DNA of 64,000 nt from Pegoplata infirma. Lineage: Eukaryota > Arthropoda > Insecta > Diptera > Anthomyiidae. This document shows positions 10,727-23,186 of the stretch, one piece after another (position 1 is the stretch's first letter; each line of letters opens with the position of its first letter). The notes beneath the pieces were generated by a model, which was not told the DNA's origin, ran no database searches, and was given only the letters and a program-made list of their open reading frames with translations. The DNA is taken from positions 205,492,581-205,556,580 of the forward strand of contig OY992537.1 in NCBI GenBank assembly GCA_963921195.1, given 5' to 3'. The position numbers and the translations under genes were made by a program.

Positions 10727-11244
10727 TATACCCTCCAACCACAGTATGCGGGTATACTCACTTTGTCATTCCGTTTGCAACGCATCGAAATATCGGCCGG
10801 GGACCCCATAAAGTATATATATATTATGGATCTATGATCGATTCTAAGACATTCTGTGAATGTCCGTCCGTCCGTCTGTCTGTAGATAACACAATGCAGT
10901 CCAAAATAAAACAGCTAGACTCCTGAAGTTTGGCACAAATATGTCTTATGTTCATAGGCAGGTTAAGTTTGTGAATGGGCAAAATCGGGCCAGGGGGAAA
11001 AAAGTTCCCCCTTGAAGAACTGAACCAACCTATGAAAAAAACACTTTTTTTACAAGTTTTTTTGTATTTTTTTTAAATAAATGAAATATTTGGTATATTT
11101 ATCGCGATGGGAAGTTGCTCCCAAAGTCCCCCATCACCCCCCCCCCCCCAAAAAGACACATCTAAAAAAATTTTTTTTTTTAATTTTTTTACATTTTGGA
11201 GGGTATAAAAGATTCGGCTCAGCCGAATTTAACACTCTCACTTG
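10727..11244 (+). mobile_element. Helentron/DINE-like element
   Basis: It begins TATACCCTCCAACCACAG in a T run, continues with the block ...CATTCCG...CATCGAAATATCGG...GGGACCCCATAAAGTATATA...GTCCGTCCGTCTGTCTG, and ends GGAGGGTATAAAAGATTCGG, a hairpin TTCGGCtcaGCCGAA and ...CTCTCACTTG. Subterminal inverted repeats, a 3' hairpin and T-run insertion fit the Helentron-related DINE/HINE elements of flies; this class is inferred. Other copies are at 19320, 31647 (reverse), 34509, 35389, 36618 and 56029. Non-coding. Confidence 0.7.
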
Positions 11245-11899
11245 TTTTTTTTCGTTTTAACTTTTGGAAAATTTAAACTTAAGGTGTCTGTACCCAGTCA
11301 GAAAAATACAATCGCAAAAGCGCTGTGAAGCGTTGTGGACGGTTCTACAAGCGTTCCATTTACCATCTTGAAAGCGCTTTCAGATGATCCGAATGATAAC
11401 ATCGATCTACGCTAGGTTTAAAGCGTTTTAAAAGCGTTTTAAAAAAGTGCTTTCAAAACGTTTTGTTTAAAGTCATGAAAGCGCTTTAAAAACCAAAAGT
11501 AAAGCACTTATAAAGAGCTTAAATACAAAAATTAAAGATATTTTCCAGCGATTGAAATAAGAAAAAACAGTACTTTAAAGGACTTCATATAAAGCAGATA
11601 TTTTTTTTATTCGTTAATTGTAGATATTTTTTTTTATAAAAGTATTTTAGAAAATAAAAATTAAATTCAATGTAATAAAAAAAAGTAAACTTAGTAAAGG
11701 TAAACTTCATAAAAAAAGTAAACTAATTTATTTATAGGGACTTTCTTCCTCCCATTCTGTCCTTTACTGCAGCCAGCCAGCGGCTAATTTTTGTAAAAAT
11801 GGTTTGTTCTGTTTCGCTTTCAAATTGCAAAACCAGATGGTCTGTAAACAAAGTAGAAAAAAGTACAAATCGATCTAAACAAACATGTGATAATATATA

Positions 11900-14039
11900 T
11901 GGGGGTTTTCGTGTCAACTGACACAACTTTTGAAACCGATGTCTTCCGATCGGGATGAAATGCACCAAGGTTAGTCCTATTGGATAGTAGTTCAGACACA
12001 ATTTTTCAACGAGATCGGTCAAGAACTCTCTGAGTTAGAGGGGGTCGAAATTTGACATTTTGGCCAAAGAGGTGTTGATTCTCATCCATGTAACTTCTTA
12101 CCTATTGTTTTTAGCAAAATGTGTCCAAAAGAGTTTAGATAGCTATTTCTTCAGTCTTTCAAAAAAAAAATATAAAAAAAATAAAAAAAAAATTTTGATT
12201 TTTTTTCTTAAAAATCCAAAACTTTTTTGACTTTTTCCTCAAATTGGGCCTTTTTTTTTTTTTTTTTTTTGATTCAAAAGAAAGCTTAGGTGATTTCCTT
12301 TAAGAGCTGTGGGGTCGCTTAGTGGGATGCGAGTGGGATATCTATGAAAAACATTTTTTTGTAACTTTGGAACACAAAAAACGGTTCTTCAATTTGCACT
12401 ATTAGGCGTGGGATAGCTAACCAGTTTTCGATTTCGATCCGCGATACCCTCTAATTTTTTTAGGTTCGAAAAAGAAACCACGAGCCAAAAAATGGGGGCG
12501 GTGGGGAGGGGCCATATGGCCCCTCATTGGGGTCAAAGTTAGGCGTAAAGAGGTCAAAATCCTCAAAAAGCCCCATAACTCCCCTAGAAACGCCCCTGGA
12601 GGGGTGCAATGTGAGACCGACCTCCAATAATTTTCTGCCCCCAACATTTTTCTTGAACATACCTTACCCCTATTTCCACTTCCTAAGGGGGCTCCCATAC
12701 AAAATGACATTTTTATAAAATTTGCTCCTACCGCTCTAACTGTCCATAGGGTGCCCCTAGAGATGTAAAATGTATGACCGACCCCCCATATTTTTTCAAC
12801 TCCAACATTTTCTTAGAATATACCTACCCTTTATTTTCAACTCTTAAGGGGGTCCCCATACATTTTTTTTTTATTTTTTTATTAGTTTTTAAAAATACAT
12901 GTTTTTATAATGTATGGGAGCCCCTTAGGGAGTGGAGATAGGGTGTTATGATGTTCCGACAAAATGTTGGTAACTAAAAAATAATGGGGGTTGGTCGTAA
13001 TTTTTGCCTCTCTAGGAGGCACGATAGGGGCGGTAGGAGCTGGTTTAATAAAACAAATTTATAAAAAATAAAAGAAATGTATGGGGACCACCTTAAGGGT
13101 TAAAGATACATTGTAGGTATGTTTGCAAAAAATGTTGGAATTAATAAAATAATGGAGGTCGGTCATACATTTGGCCCCACTAGGGGCACTTTAGGGCAAG
13201 TTAGAATGGTAGGATAAAATTTTTTAAAAATGTTTTGTATGGGAGCCCCCTTAGGAAGTGGAAATAGGGGTAAGGTATGTTCAAGAAAAATGTTGGGGGC
13301 AGAAAATTATTGGAGGTCGGTCTCACATTGCACCCCTCCAGGGGCGTTTCTAGGGGAGTTTTGGGGCTTTTTGAGGATTTTTACCTCTTTACGCCCAACT
13401 TTGACCCCAATGAGGGGCCACATGGCCCCTCCCCACCGCCCCCATTTTTTGGCTCGTGCTTTCTTTTTCGAACCTAAACAAATTAGAGGGTATCGCTGAT
13501 CGAAATCGAAAACTGGTTAGCTATCCCACACCTAATAGTGCAAAATGAAGAACCGTTTTTTGTGTTCCAAAGTTACAAAAAATTTTTTTCATAGATATCC
13601 CACTCGCATCCCACTAAGCGACCCCACAGCTCTTAAAGGAAATCACCTAAGCTTTCTTTTGAATCAAAAAAAAAAAAAAAAAAAAGGGCCCAATTTGAGG
13701 AAAAAGTCAAAAAAGTTTTGGATTTTTAAGAAAAAAAAATCAAAAATTTTTTTTTTATTTTTTTATATTTTTTTTCGAAAGACTGGAGAAATAGCTATCT
13801 GAACTCTTTGGGACACATTTTGCTAAAAGCAATAGGTAAGAAGTTACATGGATGAGAATCAACACCTCTTTGGCCAAAATGTCAAATTTCGACCCCCTCT
13901 AACTCAGAGAGTTCTTGACCGATCTCGTTGAAAAATTGTGTCTGAACTACTATCCAATAGGACTAACCTTGGTGCAAATTTCATCCCGATCGGAAGATAT
14001 CGGTTTCAAAAGTTGTGTCAGTTGACACGAAAACCCCCA
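11900..14039. mobile_element. 2.1 kb palindromic foldback element
   Basis: TGGGGGTTTTCGTGTCAACTG at the left is repeated inverted at the right (to 14039), with TA on both flanks (11898-11899, 14040-14041). The arms are about 1 kb and nearly identical; even the long T run near 12250 has its A-run partner near 13665. The middle (12400-13500) holds repeated motifs of the type GTATGGGAGCCCCCTTAG and GAGGTCGGTC, also seen in the blocks at 16380-17080 and 18330-18690. The mirrored frames at 12417-12710 and 13230-13499 are copies of each other and not genes. Confidence 0.8.
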
Positions 14040-14040
14040 T

Positions 14041-14234
14041 ATTTAAAAGGCAACATCTTTAATGAAATAAACGATTATTTTGTCTATCCATTTCCATCAA
14101 AAGAAATAGGACTTTATAACGTTAAAAATTTACTTGAAGATGTTATTGAAGTCAGTGTGCATATTGTAGAAGTTAAATGCATTATTTGTAAATTTTATAA
14201 CGAAACTATTGCTTTAACTCTTTTACATAAATGA
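14041..14234 (+). pseudogene. C-terminal coding remnant inside element G
   Basis: Right of the foldback an open frame of about 60 codons reads through residues such as NEINDYFVYPFPSKEIGLYNV and ends ...TIALTLLHK before TGA at 14232-14234. Its codons look like coding sequence, unlike the AT noise around it. Copy 2 of element G keeps only a relic of the last codons (near 54180-54200). It is probably the end of an ancestral transposon-encoded protein. The family is not recognised and no catalytic motif is in view. Confidence 0.35.
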
Positions 14235-14699
14235 TAATAATAAAACTTAAAATAGATTTACAAATTAAAAAATGTTTCATGTTTTCAAAATTTTGCGTTT
14301 TCAATGTGGTGGTAGGGAAAAATTATTTAATTTGATTTAACAAAATGTTTTTATAACAATTAATATATAATCTAAAAAATACTATACTTGTATGTACTAC
14401 GAAAAAAAATTAAAAACGTTTGCAAAAGCTGCTTTAAAACCATTTAATTTTGAAACGAACATGTATTTTGTTAATAAAGTGCTTTCAAAACGCTTTTCGA
14501 AAACGCTCTCAAGGCGTTCGAATAAAGCGTTTTGAGAATGCTTTTTTTTTTTGTTACAGTGCTTTCAGAACGCTTTTCGAGAACTCTCGCAAAGCGTTCG
14601 AAAATAACGTTTTGAGAACGTTCTTTTTTTGTTACAGTGCTTTCAGAACGCTTTTTTTTTTATAACCGTCGTCAATTTCTGCTTGGGTAGTTACAATGC

Positions 14700-15680
14700 A
14701 ATATTACGAACATTATTTTGACGTTTTCAAATGGCAAACATAAATATACTGTATAAACTATTAAACTGTATAAAAATACATGCAGATTGTATATAATATT
14801 GAAAGAATAACAAAAAAAGAATTCAATTAAAAGAGTTTAAAAATCCAAAAAAAAAACTAAAAAAAACAAAATAATGCCCCATATGTCAGTTTTTATTTAC
14901 TGCGCAAAATTGATTTGCACTTGCTTAGTGAGCAAGAGAGAAAACTGCACTGGAAAAAAAATTGTGCGAATAAAAAATGACGTCATTTACTTATTTACCA
15001 CACTTCTTATTTTTAAACAATCAGTTTCTGCAACATATGGAGGTCTTTAATAAAATCTTCTGTATTTCCGAGAAATTTTTTTTTTGATATATTCATTAGG
15101 GTGGCACGAAAAATTACTTTTTCCGAATTCTGTCGATGGCCTGGCAAAAATGGTTCGCTTTGGTTTTAAAACTCTATGTTTAAATTTTTAGCCAAATTTG
15201 ACAAAATTAACAAGTGTCTTTGGGGAGTTAAAGTTTTGCCCAAAAAAAACAAATGTTTCCCATACAAACCAATTTTTTCCTCGACTTTTGCCACACACTT
15301 AATGTGTATCAGATTAAAATTAGCCATTTAAATGAAACTTTTGAAGAAATTAGTTTTAATCTGACACACATTAAGTGTGTGTCAATCGAAGGAGTGCTGA
15401 TGATGGAAGGATGGCATCTTCCGAAAGCTGTCGACATCTCCACTTAGCCTGTGTTGTCACTTGATTTTTTTCAGATTTTCTCATTGTACAACAATTATTA
15501 TTTCTCAGAAATAATTAATATGGACTCAAACCGAACTAAATAAAAATTCAGTTATTTTTTTTTTAAAGTAATTTTCTTTTAAAAAAAGTTTTTTGCAATA
15601 ATCCTTTTGAAATTGTGAAGGGTATCACTACATTCGGCAAGGCCGAATTTAACTTTTTTACTTGTTTATTATTATTATAT
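14700..15680. other. AT-rich spacer with repeat fragments
   Basis: No gene is seen. It contains a hairpin at 15292-15381 (CACACACTTAATGTG with its partner about 60 bases on) and a truncated Helentron-like 3' end at about 15616-15664 (AGGGTATCACTACATTCGGC, hairpin, ...TTACTTG). The frame at 15253-15447 spans the hairpin and lacks coding features. Confidence 0.5.
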
Positions 15681-15683
15681 TTT

Positions 15684-17250
15684 TATACCCTTCACTTAGT
15701 GATGGAGGGTATATATAAATTTGTCATTCCGTTTGTAACTCATCGAAGTATCGGTCTAGGACCCCATAAGCGTCCAACCTGAATCAAATTACGTCGCGTA
15801 AGGCGTAACGCCCAATAATTTTTCGTTTCTAATATTCAAATGTGAGTTACCTAAATCAAACGGACGTAAAAGTTTCAAATTTGATGTGTTTGTTTTTGTT
15901 TTTTTTTACGTCTTGCGCTACGCATTTGATTCTGGTTCAACCCTAAAGTATATGGGGCATTCCATGTCAAATCGGGCACTTTGAAAATTTTTTTTTTTAG
16001 ATTTTCCCAATTTGTTAACAGTTTTTAGTACCCTTCGAAAACTCCTTCGTTGTAAATTTTCTGATTTTTTTGATGAGCCGTTCAAAAGATATCGAATTTT
16101 TAACAATTGTTAGTTTGTTTCTTTACTCAAACTTCTTTTACTCATAACTTCTTCAAAAATGGTCCAAATTTAATTTTTTTTTTTTCAAAATTTTTGGTTT
16201 TTTTTACGTACATTTAAAAAAAAATCCCAAAAAATTCTTAGAAGCGCTCAAGCATGCGATTTTTAAGTTTTAAAATTTAAATCTCATTTTTGAAAATGTT
16301 TGAACTCTTCGATTTTTTTTGAAATTTTTTTGTGTAAAACTTCTATCGATTCTACAAATTTTTGCCCAGGAGGATCGTGGGATAACGATAAATACTATAC
16401 TTTTTTTTAAATTTGCTCCAACCGCTCTAACTTCCCTAATAGTGCCCTTAGAGCAACAAAATGTATGACCGACCCACAATGTTTTTTTAGTCCAAACATT
16501 TTCTCTAAACACACCTTCCCTCTATTTCTTATTTTAAAGGCGGTCCCCATACAATTTTTTTTTTTTTTTTGTAAATTTGTTTTATTTAATCAGCTTCTAC
16601 CGGTCCAATGGTGCGTCCGAGAGGGGTCATTAGTGAGACCGACCCCCATTTATTTTAACCCTATAACATTTTTTTAAAACATACCTACGCCCTATCTTCA
16701 CTCCCTAAGTAGGCTCCCATACAAATAACAGTTGGAGCAAATTTTATAAAAATGTAATTTTTAATAGAAGCACACTTAGGGAGTGGAGATAGGGCGTAGG
16801 TATCTTTTACAAAAATGTTGTAGGATAAAAATAAATGGGGGTCGGTCACACTAATGACCCCTCTCGAACGCACCATTGGACCGGTAGAAGCTGATTAAAT
16901 AAAACAAATTTACAAAAAATAAAAAAATTTGTATGGGCCCTGCCTTAACAGTTAAAGATAAAGGGTAGGTGTGTTTAGAGAAAATGTTTGGACTAAAATA
17001 ATATTGTAGATCGGTAATACATTTTGTTGCTCTAAGGGCACTATTAGGGCAGTTAGAGCGGTTGGAGCAAAATTAGGTAATTATTTTTATTTTTTTTTAA
17101 ATGAAAAAAAAATAATTTTTTACTCAAAATAAAATATATCTAATCAAAAATGTTAATTTTCTTTTCATTTAAAAATGTTCTATCCCTAAAGAAGGGCATT
17201 GTGGAGGGTATTCATAGATTCGGCCAAGTCAAATTTAATTGTTCTACTTG
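15684..17250 (+). mobile_element. Helentron-like element carrying repeat block H1
   Basis: It begins TATACCCTTCACTTAGTGATGGAGGG and ends GAGGGTATTCATAGATTCGGCC...CTACTTG. The middle, from about 15955, is a block (GGGGCATTCCATGTCAAATC...) that recurs in the same orientation from about 17692. It also includes an internally inverted GTCGGTCACACT / AGTGAGACCGAC section at 16600-16900. The frames at 16270-16512, 16465-16677 and 16685-16876 are mirror copies within this repeat. Confidence 0.55.
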
Positions 17251-17691
17251 TTTTTTGTTGCAGTGCTTTCAGAACGCTTTTTTTTAGAACCGTTTAAATG
17301 GGAATATCTAAATGGCTCCATACTGTACCATGCAGTGATGTAGGATATAAAAAGTACTTACAAGGAAGGTCTTTCATAGGGCACCCACCAATTGTCCTGA
17401 AACTTGCATATGGGAAAGATGAGAGGAAAATAAGAGTTACCTATTTTTGTCTTAGCTGCCCAATCACAAATTTAGCGGGTCAAAGGAAGGGGGGGGGGGG
17501 GTAAACACGATTTTTTTCGTGTTTTAAAGATTTTTTTCAGAAGAAAGTATACGGACATTTTATACAGATCGAAAGGTTTTTTTGAAGGTCTATCCAATGG
17601 CGTATAGGTCGTTTCCAAACTCTGCTCTGTTATGTTCCTATTTTTGAAAATGTAAAATTGTAGGGGTAGTTTGTAGGGAGATGTACATATG

Positions 17692-18690
17692 GGGCATTCC
17701 ATGTCAAATCGGACACTTTGAAAATTTTTATTTTTAAATTTTCCCAATTTTTTACAGTTATTAGGTACCTTCGAACATTCCTACGTGGCAAATTTTAAGA
17801 TTTTTTTGATCACTCGTTCAAAAGATATCGAAATTTTAAAAATTGGTAGTTTGTTCCTTTACTCAAACTTCTTTTACTCATAACTTCTTCAATAATGGTC
17901 CAAATTTCAAATTTTTTTTTTCAAAATTTTTGTATTTTTACGTACTTTTTAAAAAAAATCTAAAAAAAAAAAAAAATCTTAAAAGCGCTAGTATGCGATT
18001 TTTAAGTTTTAAAATTTAAATCTCATTTTTGAAAATGATCGTACTCTTCGATTTTTTTGAAATTTTTTTGTGTCACACTTCTATCGATTCTACAAAATTT
18101 TTTGCCCAGGAGGATAGTGAGTAACGATTAATACTATTTTTTAAAAAAATTTTATTTTAATTTTCCAATCTTAAGATTATTTCTACTGCTCCAATGGTGC
18201 GTCATAGAGGGGTCATTTATAATACAGACCCCCATTAATTTTTATGTCTTAACATTTCTTTTGAACAAACTAAGAAATGTTAAGACATAATCTCCAATTT
18301 CTAAGGGGGCTCCCACATAAAACGACTTTTTTTTAAATTTGCTCCAACCGCTCTAACTTTCCTAATAGTGCCCTTAGAGCAACAAAATGTATGACCGACC
18401 CACAATGTATTTTTAGTCCAAACATTTTCTCTGAACACACCTTCCCTCTATCTCTTATTTTTAAGGCGGTCCCCATACATTTTTTTATTTTTTGTAAATT
18501 TGTTTTATTTAATCAGCTGCTACCGGTCCAATGGTGCGTCCGAGAGTGGTCATTAGTGAGACCGACCCCCATTTATTTTTACCCTGTAACATTTTTTTAA
18601 AACAAACCTACGCCCTATCTTTACTCCCTAAGGGGGCTTCCATTCAAAATAACATTTTTATAAAATTTGCTCCAACTGTTATTTGTATTG
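17692..18690. repeat. Repeat block H2, direct copy of H1
   Basis: It matches 15955-16740 in order: GGGGCATTCCATGTCAAATC, CAAAAGATATCGAA, CTCATTTTTGAAAATG, GCCCAGGAGGAT, GCTCCAACCGCTCTAACTT, TGCGTCCGAGAG. Insertions and deletions separate the two. The GC-richer part resembles the middle of the foldback at 11900-14039. No gene. Confidence 0.65.
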
Positions 18691-18955
18691 GTCTGAAAGA
18701 CTTTCCTTGTTAGCAAACTGATCGAGTAAACCTATGGTTATATCCGAGCTCTATGGACTCCCACCAACCCGAATTTTTATATGTGAAACTCTGCATATTT
18801 TTTTTTTAAACTGTTATCATTTGTTTCTTTCAGTGTACTTAAAAAAAATACCAAAGCATCCGTTGAGTATGTTCACTCGTTGCTGTCTAATTGACGACTA
18901 ACTGAAAGAGCATAAGAATATGTTTGATATAGTAAAAAAACACAAATATTGCAAT

Positions 18956-20052
18956 CAGGGATGTTAAAGTTAGTACAATTGTACTTTTTTTGGTACATTT
19001 TGATTTTCAAAAGTACCGTGGTACTACCGCGACTCATTTGGTACAATTTTAAATATTCCAATTTCTTTCTTTATAACTCAAAATATTAGTAAAAGACCCC
19101 AGCTTTTTTCTTTACTTTAAAAAATGCCCACAAGGGTTCTAATGCTAAACCGATTTATACTATAAATGAGGTTAATTTTTAGTTTTTCCCATTGTTTTAA
19201 AGCAGTTTAAAGTAGTTTTCAAATGAAATTTTTCTACAAAAAAAGAAAAGGTATCATAATTAGACACTCGAGAAAAAAAATCTTACTCACACATCAACCG
19301 AATTAACACTCTAATTTTTTATACCCTCCAACCACAGTATGGGGGTATTCTCACTTTGTCATTCCGTGTGTAACACATTGAAATATCGGTCGGGGACCCC
19401 ACAAAGTATATATAATATTGATCTATGATAGAATCTAAGACATTCTAGCGATGTCCGTCCGTCCGTCTGTAGAAATAACGATGCAGTCCAAACCAAAAGA
19501 GCTAGACTCCTGAAATTGAGCAAGAATATCTCTTATGTTACTGGTAAGGTTAAGTTCGAAGATGGGCAAAATCGGAACAGGGGGAAAAAAGTTCCCCATG
19601 AAGAACTAAAACGATCCTTGAGAAATACGATATTTTAGGAGTTTTTTTTTGAATTTTTTCTCAATAAATATAACATTTGTATGCCATATTATGTTCATAG
19701 ACCTACGCTTGGACCAATGGGGTTAGAAAATTAGTTTTTTTCAGGCAGCCCCCCCCCCCCCTTTGAGGGCGTGGTTATATAAATTATTTAAAAATAACGA
19801 TAAAAATTTATTATTTAAGCGGAAAAATCAAAAACAAATAATTTTTAAACATATAGAGCGGGGGTACAGGTGTCCTCCACTAATTTCGCCGACCACCCCA
19901 CCAAAAAAAAGTTCGGCACAACCAAATTTAACACTCTTACTTGTTTTAGTTAAGTTTTTATTAATTAAAAAAAAATGGTACCGTGAGGGTTCAAAAAGTA
20001 CAATTATTTTTTAAAGTTGGTACAAAATTGAAAACCCCATTTAACATCCCTG
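18956..20052. mobile_element. hAT-like element with exact 8-bp TSD
   Basis: The ends are CAGGGATGTTAAA and, inverted, TTTAACATCCCTG. The target duplication ATTGCAAT is at 18948-18955 and 20053-20060. Subterminal GGTACAATTG / GTACTTTTT motifs occur at both ends. A Helentron-like element (19320-19943) lies inside. A partial relative with the same right half and the same internal junction is at 49651-49790. Non-autonomous; the short frames inside are accidental. Confidence 0.9.
19320..19943 (+). mobile_element. Helentron-like element inside the hAT at 18956
   Basis: It starts TATACCCTCCAACCACAG and runs through CATCGAAAT-type, GGGACCCCA and GTCCGTCCGTCTG motifs, ending with AAGTTCGGCACAACC and ...CTCTTACTTG. 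The 3' hairpin has decayed. The frame at 19763-20014 runs across its end and is not a gene. Confidence 0.7.
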
Positions 20053-20774
20053 ATTGCAATATAATTACCAGTGTTGCCATAAGAGAATTTTGAAAAAATG
20101 CTAAATGGCAGAAAAAAAAGTGCTAAAATGCTCTACAGACCAAAAAAAAAGTGCTAGATTTTTTTTTTTCATTTTTTAAATTAACAAATAATAATTTTTA
20201 ACAATAACTCTAGTTTACAACGAAAATGCGCACTAACTGCGTCTACATATTTTTTTGACCGCTAAACTTAAACATTTTATAGAAAAAAATACTTCTAATG
20301 AATTTTTTTGCGTTTTTTGGAGTTATTTTCACTGTTTTCCCTATATCTTGAGTAATGTACCTCCGATCTACTCGTGATAAAAACCAAAATTAAGTTAATC
20401 AAATTTTCAACAAATTTTTCACACGTTACTTTCCCATCTGTTCAATAGTTTACGCGCGATAGACAAATATATTGTAAAAATTATTTTTTTTTATCAAAAA
20501 AATTCATTTGTTGATTTAAATTTTTTTTTAACGAATCGTTGCAAATTAACATTTTTTTTATTTACCTTAAAAGCCTAAACCTATACAAATATAACAAAAT
20601 GGGTTTCATAAAAATCTATGGGCAATCACCAAAGTTATAATGATTTTTTTGAAACTACGCATAAAAATTTCCTTAAATTTTTTTTGTATTTAAAATTCAA
20701 GAATAAAAACTGGGTTAAATACCATAATTTTTTTTGTGTGTATTTTCATATATATATTTAGTCCTTTAAAATTC

Positions 20775-23177
20775 CTAGTTGGAACATAGGGCCATTACAA
20801 ATGATTTCCATTGAATTCTGTCTGTTGCCAATCTTTTAGCTTCGCTCCAACTCTTTCCAGCTGTGCGTAGTTCAGCTTCTACTTGCCGTCGCCAAGTATT
20901 TGCTGGTCTGCCTCTTCGCCTGCTGCCTTGAGGGTTGTGTTCAATTGCTTTTCTGGTGACGTCATCATGTGGCTTTCTGAATGTATGACCCAGCCAATTC
21001 ATCTTTCGCATTTGTATATCAACTGTGACAGGGTTTTGTTGCGTTTTTTGCCATAGATCGTTGTTTGATATAGTGTCTGGCCAGAAGACATGTAATATTC
21101 TACGTAAACATCGGTTGACAAAGACTTGAAGAGAATTCGAATCTCTTTCCGTGATATTCCATGTCTCGCTTCCATATAATAATACCGACTTTACATTTGA
21201 GTTGAATAATTTCAACTTCGTGCGAAGCGTAATACGGGATGAACTCCAAACTTTGTTTAAGGCACCAAATGCTTGGTTTGATTTTGATATTCTGTATGCA
21301 ATATCTTCTTTACTACCACCAGATGACGTAATTATGCTACCAAGGTAACAGAAATGATCGACATTATCAAGGGAATGGTTCCGAATTTTTAAAGATTCGT
21401 TGTTGTTTGCATTAATACGCAATGATTTCGTTTTGGAAATGTTGATATTGAGACCAGCTTTTGCTGCACACTCCACAAGAAGATTGAGTTTGGACTGAAG
21501 GTCGTTGTAGCTATGCGACAAAAGACATATGTCATCTGCATAGTCAAGGTCATCCAATCTACCTTGTAACCCAAAGGTTATGCCACGATCACCTCTCATT
21601 GATTGCGTCATTACAACATCCAAAACGATATTAAAAAGAAGCGGGGAGAGCACACATCCTTGTCTCACTCCTTTACCGACCGGAAATTTGGTACTTACAA
21701 GCCCCTCGTGTAAAACACGGCAAGATGCGTCGTCATACAAACACTTAATAAGTTCTATCAGAGTGTCTGGAACTTCTTTGCATTTAAGAGCGCCCCATAT
21801 AGCCTGTTGTTGCAACGTGTCGAACGCTCGTTCAAAATCAATGAATAGTAGATATAATGGGGATCTCCATTCAACCGATTGCTCTACTATAACTCTCAGG
21901 CTGCTAACCTGATCGATACAGGATTTACCTTTCCTAAACCCTGCCTGTTCCTTACGCAGCAGTGGTTCGATGATAGTAGAGAGCCTTTTATTGAGGATGT
22001 AAGCAATAATTTTGTTTGTCATATTCAAAAGTGTAAGGCCCCTCCAGTTCTTTAGTTCTGACAGATTACCCTTTTTCGGGATCTTTATTATAATTCCTTC
22101 TTTAAGTTCTTCGGGGAGATGTTTGTTAGACCAAAAGTTCTCTATCAGGGGCTTAAGTAAATTGGCAGTGATGTTGCAGTCTGCCTTTAGAAGTTCAGGT
22201 GGGAGAAAGTCAGGACCTGGGGCCTTATGGCATTTCAAAGATTTGATTGCAGATATAATCTCTTCAACATTAGGTGGTTCAACATTAATGTTATTATTTG
22301 GCCGGTGTTCAGAGTCTGCGCAATTACAAATATCCGGTCCATCAGTTGTTAAATGTCTACTTAACATTTCTCTATAATGTTCCTCCCACATTTTGACCTG
22401 GTCTTCCTTATTGTGCACTAGCTCATTAGCTGAGTTTATTAGAGGTTTTGTGTTGACGGTATTACGGCCTGTGAGGGTTTTAGTTATCTTATACAGATCT
22501 CTTGTTCTCATTGTTTGACTTGCATTTTCAGCCTTATCAGCAAGATCATCCACCCACTTCCTCTTATCTGCCCGTGCACTGCGCTTTACCTGGCGGTTTG
22601 AATCATTATATTTTGCCTGCCACTCCGATTTCACTTGTCTCGTCCTTGCATTATCACGAGCATTTTTTAAGAGTTTACGGCTTTCAATAAGTTCCCAGGT
22701 GTGGTTCGATATCCATGGTTTATGCCTTTTCTTTACATACCCAAGATGTTTCTGGCCAGTTTCTAATAATATAGATCTGGCATGCGACCAGTATTGTGCA
22801 GGGTCGTGGCATCCATTATTAATCAGTGGTGCGCTTCTCGTTTGAACTTCAGTTGTAAATGCTGTTGATGTCGGTGCATCTGACAGTCTTTGAACGTTTA
22901 TTTTGCACTTTCTTGTGCTTCGGATATTGGTTGCAACAGCTACTATTTTAAGGCGTATTTCTCCAACTAGCAAATGATGATCGCTTCCTACGTCGGCACC
23001 TCTACGGCTACGCACGTCGAGAAGGGAACCTCTCCACATGCGACTGATTGCAATGTGATCAATTTGATTCACAGTAACGAGATCAGGGGATACCCAAGTA
23101 ACTTTATGGATATCCTTATGAGGAAACAGGGTGCCCCCAATAACAAGGTTGTGATTGCTGCAAAGCTCTGTGAGCAT
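20775..23177 (-). CDS. LINE ORF, endonuclease end plus reverse transcriptase
   Basis: 800 codons from the first Met after an in-frame stop; translation is naturally continuous with the frame at 23187-23768. Residues 1-75 are the C-terminal half of the endonuclease (QIDHI at 38-42, SDHHLL at 65-70). Reverse transcriptase covers about 300-640: KAPGPD near 318, NWRGLTLLN near 377, [11 protein letters not shown] near 410, FIDFERAFD 445-453, [14 protein letters not shown] 503-516, catalytic YADD 546-549, and the thumb-like YLGS near 611. The C-terminus carries [17 protein letters not shown] and ATDRIQW, usual in this LINE group; no zinc knuckle is seen. The protein would copy its RNA at nicked target DNA in the nucleus. 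No frameshift is visible, so the element decayed recently. Plus-strand frames opposite it are shadows. Confidence 0.9.
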   Translation of the reverse strand: MLTELCSNHNLVIGGTLFPHKDIHKVTWVSPDLVTVNQIDHIAISRMWRGSLLDVRSRRGADVGSDHHLLVGEIRLKIVAVATNIRSTRKCKINVQRLSDAPTSTAFTTEVQTRSAPLINNGCHDPAQYWSHARSILLETGQKHLGYVKKRHKPWISNHTWELIESRKLLKNARDNARTRQVKSEWQAKYNDSNRQVKRSARADKRKWVDDLADKAENASQTMRTRDLYKITKTLTGRNTVNTKPLINSANELVHNKEDQVKMWEEHYREMLSRHLTTDGPDICNCADSEHRPNNNINVEPPNVEEIISAIKSLKCHKAPGPDFLPPELLKADCNITANLLKPLIENFWSNKHLPEELKEGIIIKIPKKGNLSELKNWRGLTLLNMTNKIIAYILNKRLSTIIEPLLRKEQAGFRKGKSCIDQVSSLRVIVEQSVEWRSPLYLLFIDFERAFDTLQQQAIWGALKCKEVPDTLIELIKCLYDDASCRVLHEGLVSTKFPVGKGVRQGCVLSPLLFNIVLDVVMTQSMRGDRGITFGLQGRLDDLDYADDICLLSHSYNDLQSKLNLLVECAAKAGLNINISKTKSLRINANNNESLKIRNHSLDNVDHFCYLGSIITSSGGSKEDIAYRISKSNQAFGALNKVWSSSRITLRTKLKLFNSNVKSVLLYGSETWNITERDSNSLQVFVNRCLRRILHVFWPDTISNNDLWQKTQQNPVTVDIQMRKMNWLGHTFRKPHDDVTRKAIEHNPQGSRRRGRPANTWRRQVEAELRTAGKSWSEAKRLATDRIQWKSFVMALCSN

Positions 23178-23186
23178 TACACCGTT

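Larger units (their letters stand above)
11293..14687. mobile_element. Element G, copy 1 (TA-target DNA element)
   Basis: The termini CCCAGTCAGAAAAA and TTTCTGCTTGGG are flanked by TA on both sides. Subterminal AGCGCTTT / AAAGCG motifs crowd both ends (11320-11520, 14480-14660). The second copy at 53041-54639 shares both ends but has a shorter middle. This copy carries the 2.1 kb foldback at 11900-14039 and a coding remnant at 14041-14234. TA duplication suggests a Tc1/mariner-like or related mechanism. Confidence 0.75.

Noticed and set aside
12417..13499. 97- and 89-codon frames with similar sequences on opposite strands
   Set aside because: They are mirror copies in the arms of the foldback 11900-14039.
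15084..15110. TTAGGGTGGCACGAAAA as a hAT left end
   Set aside because: No inverse partner or 8-bp duplication could be found nearby.
21580..22377. Plus-strand frames of 110 and 121 codons
   Set aside because: Shadows opposite the LINE reverse transcriptase on the minus strand.
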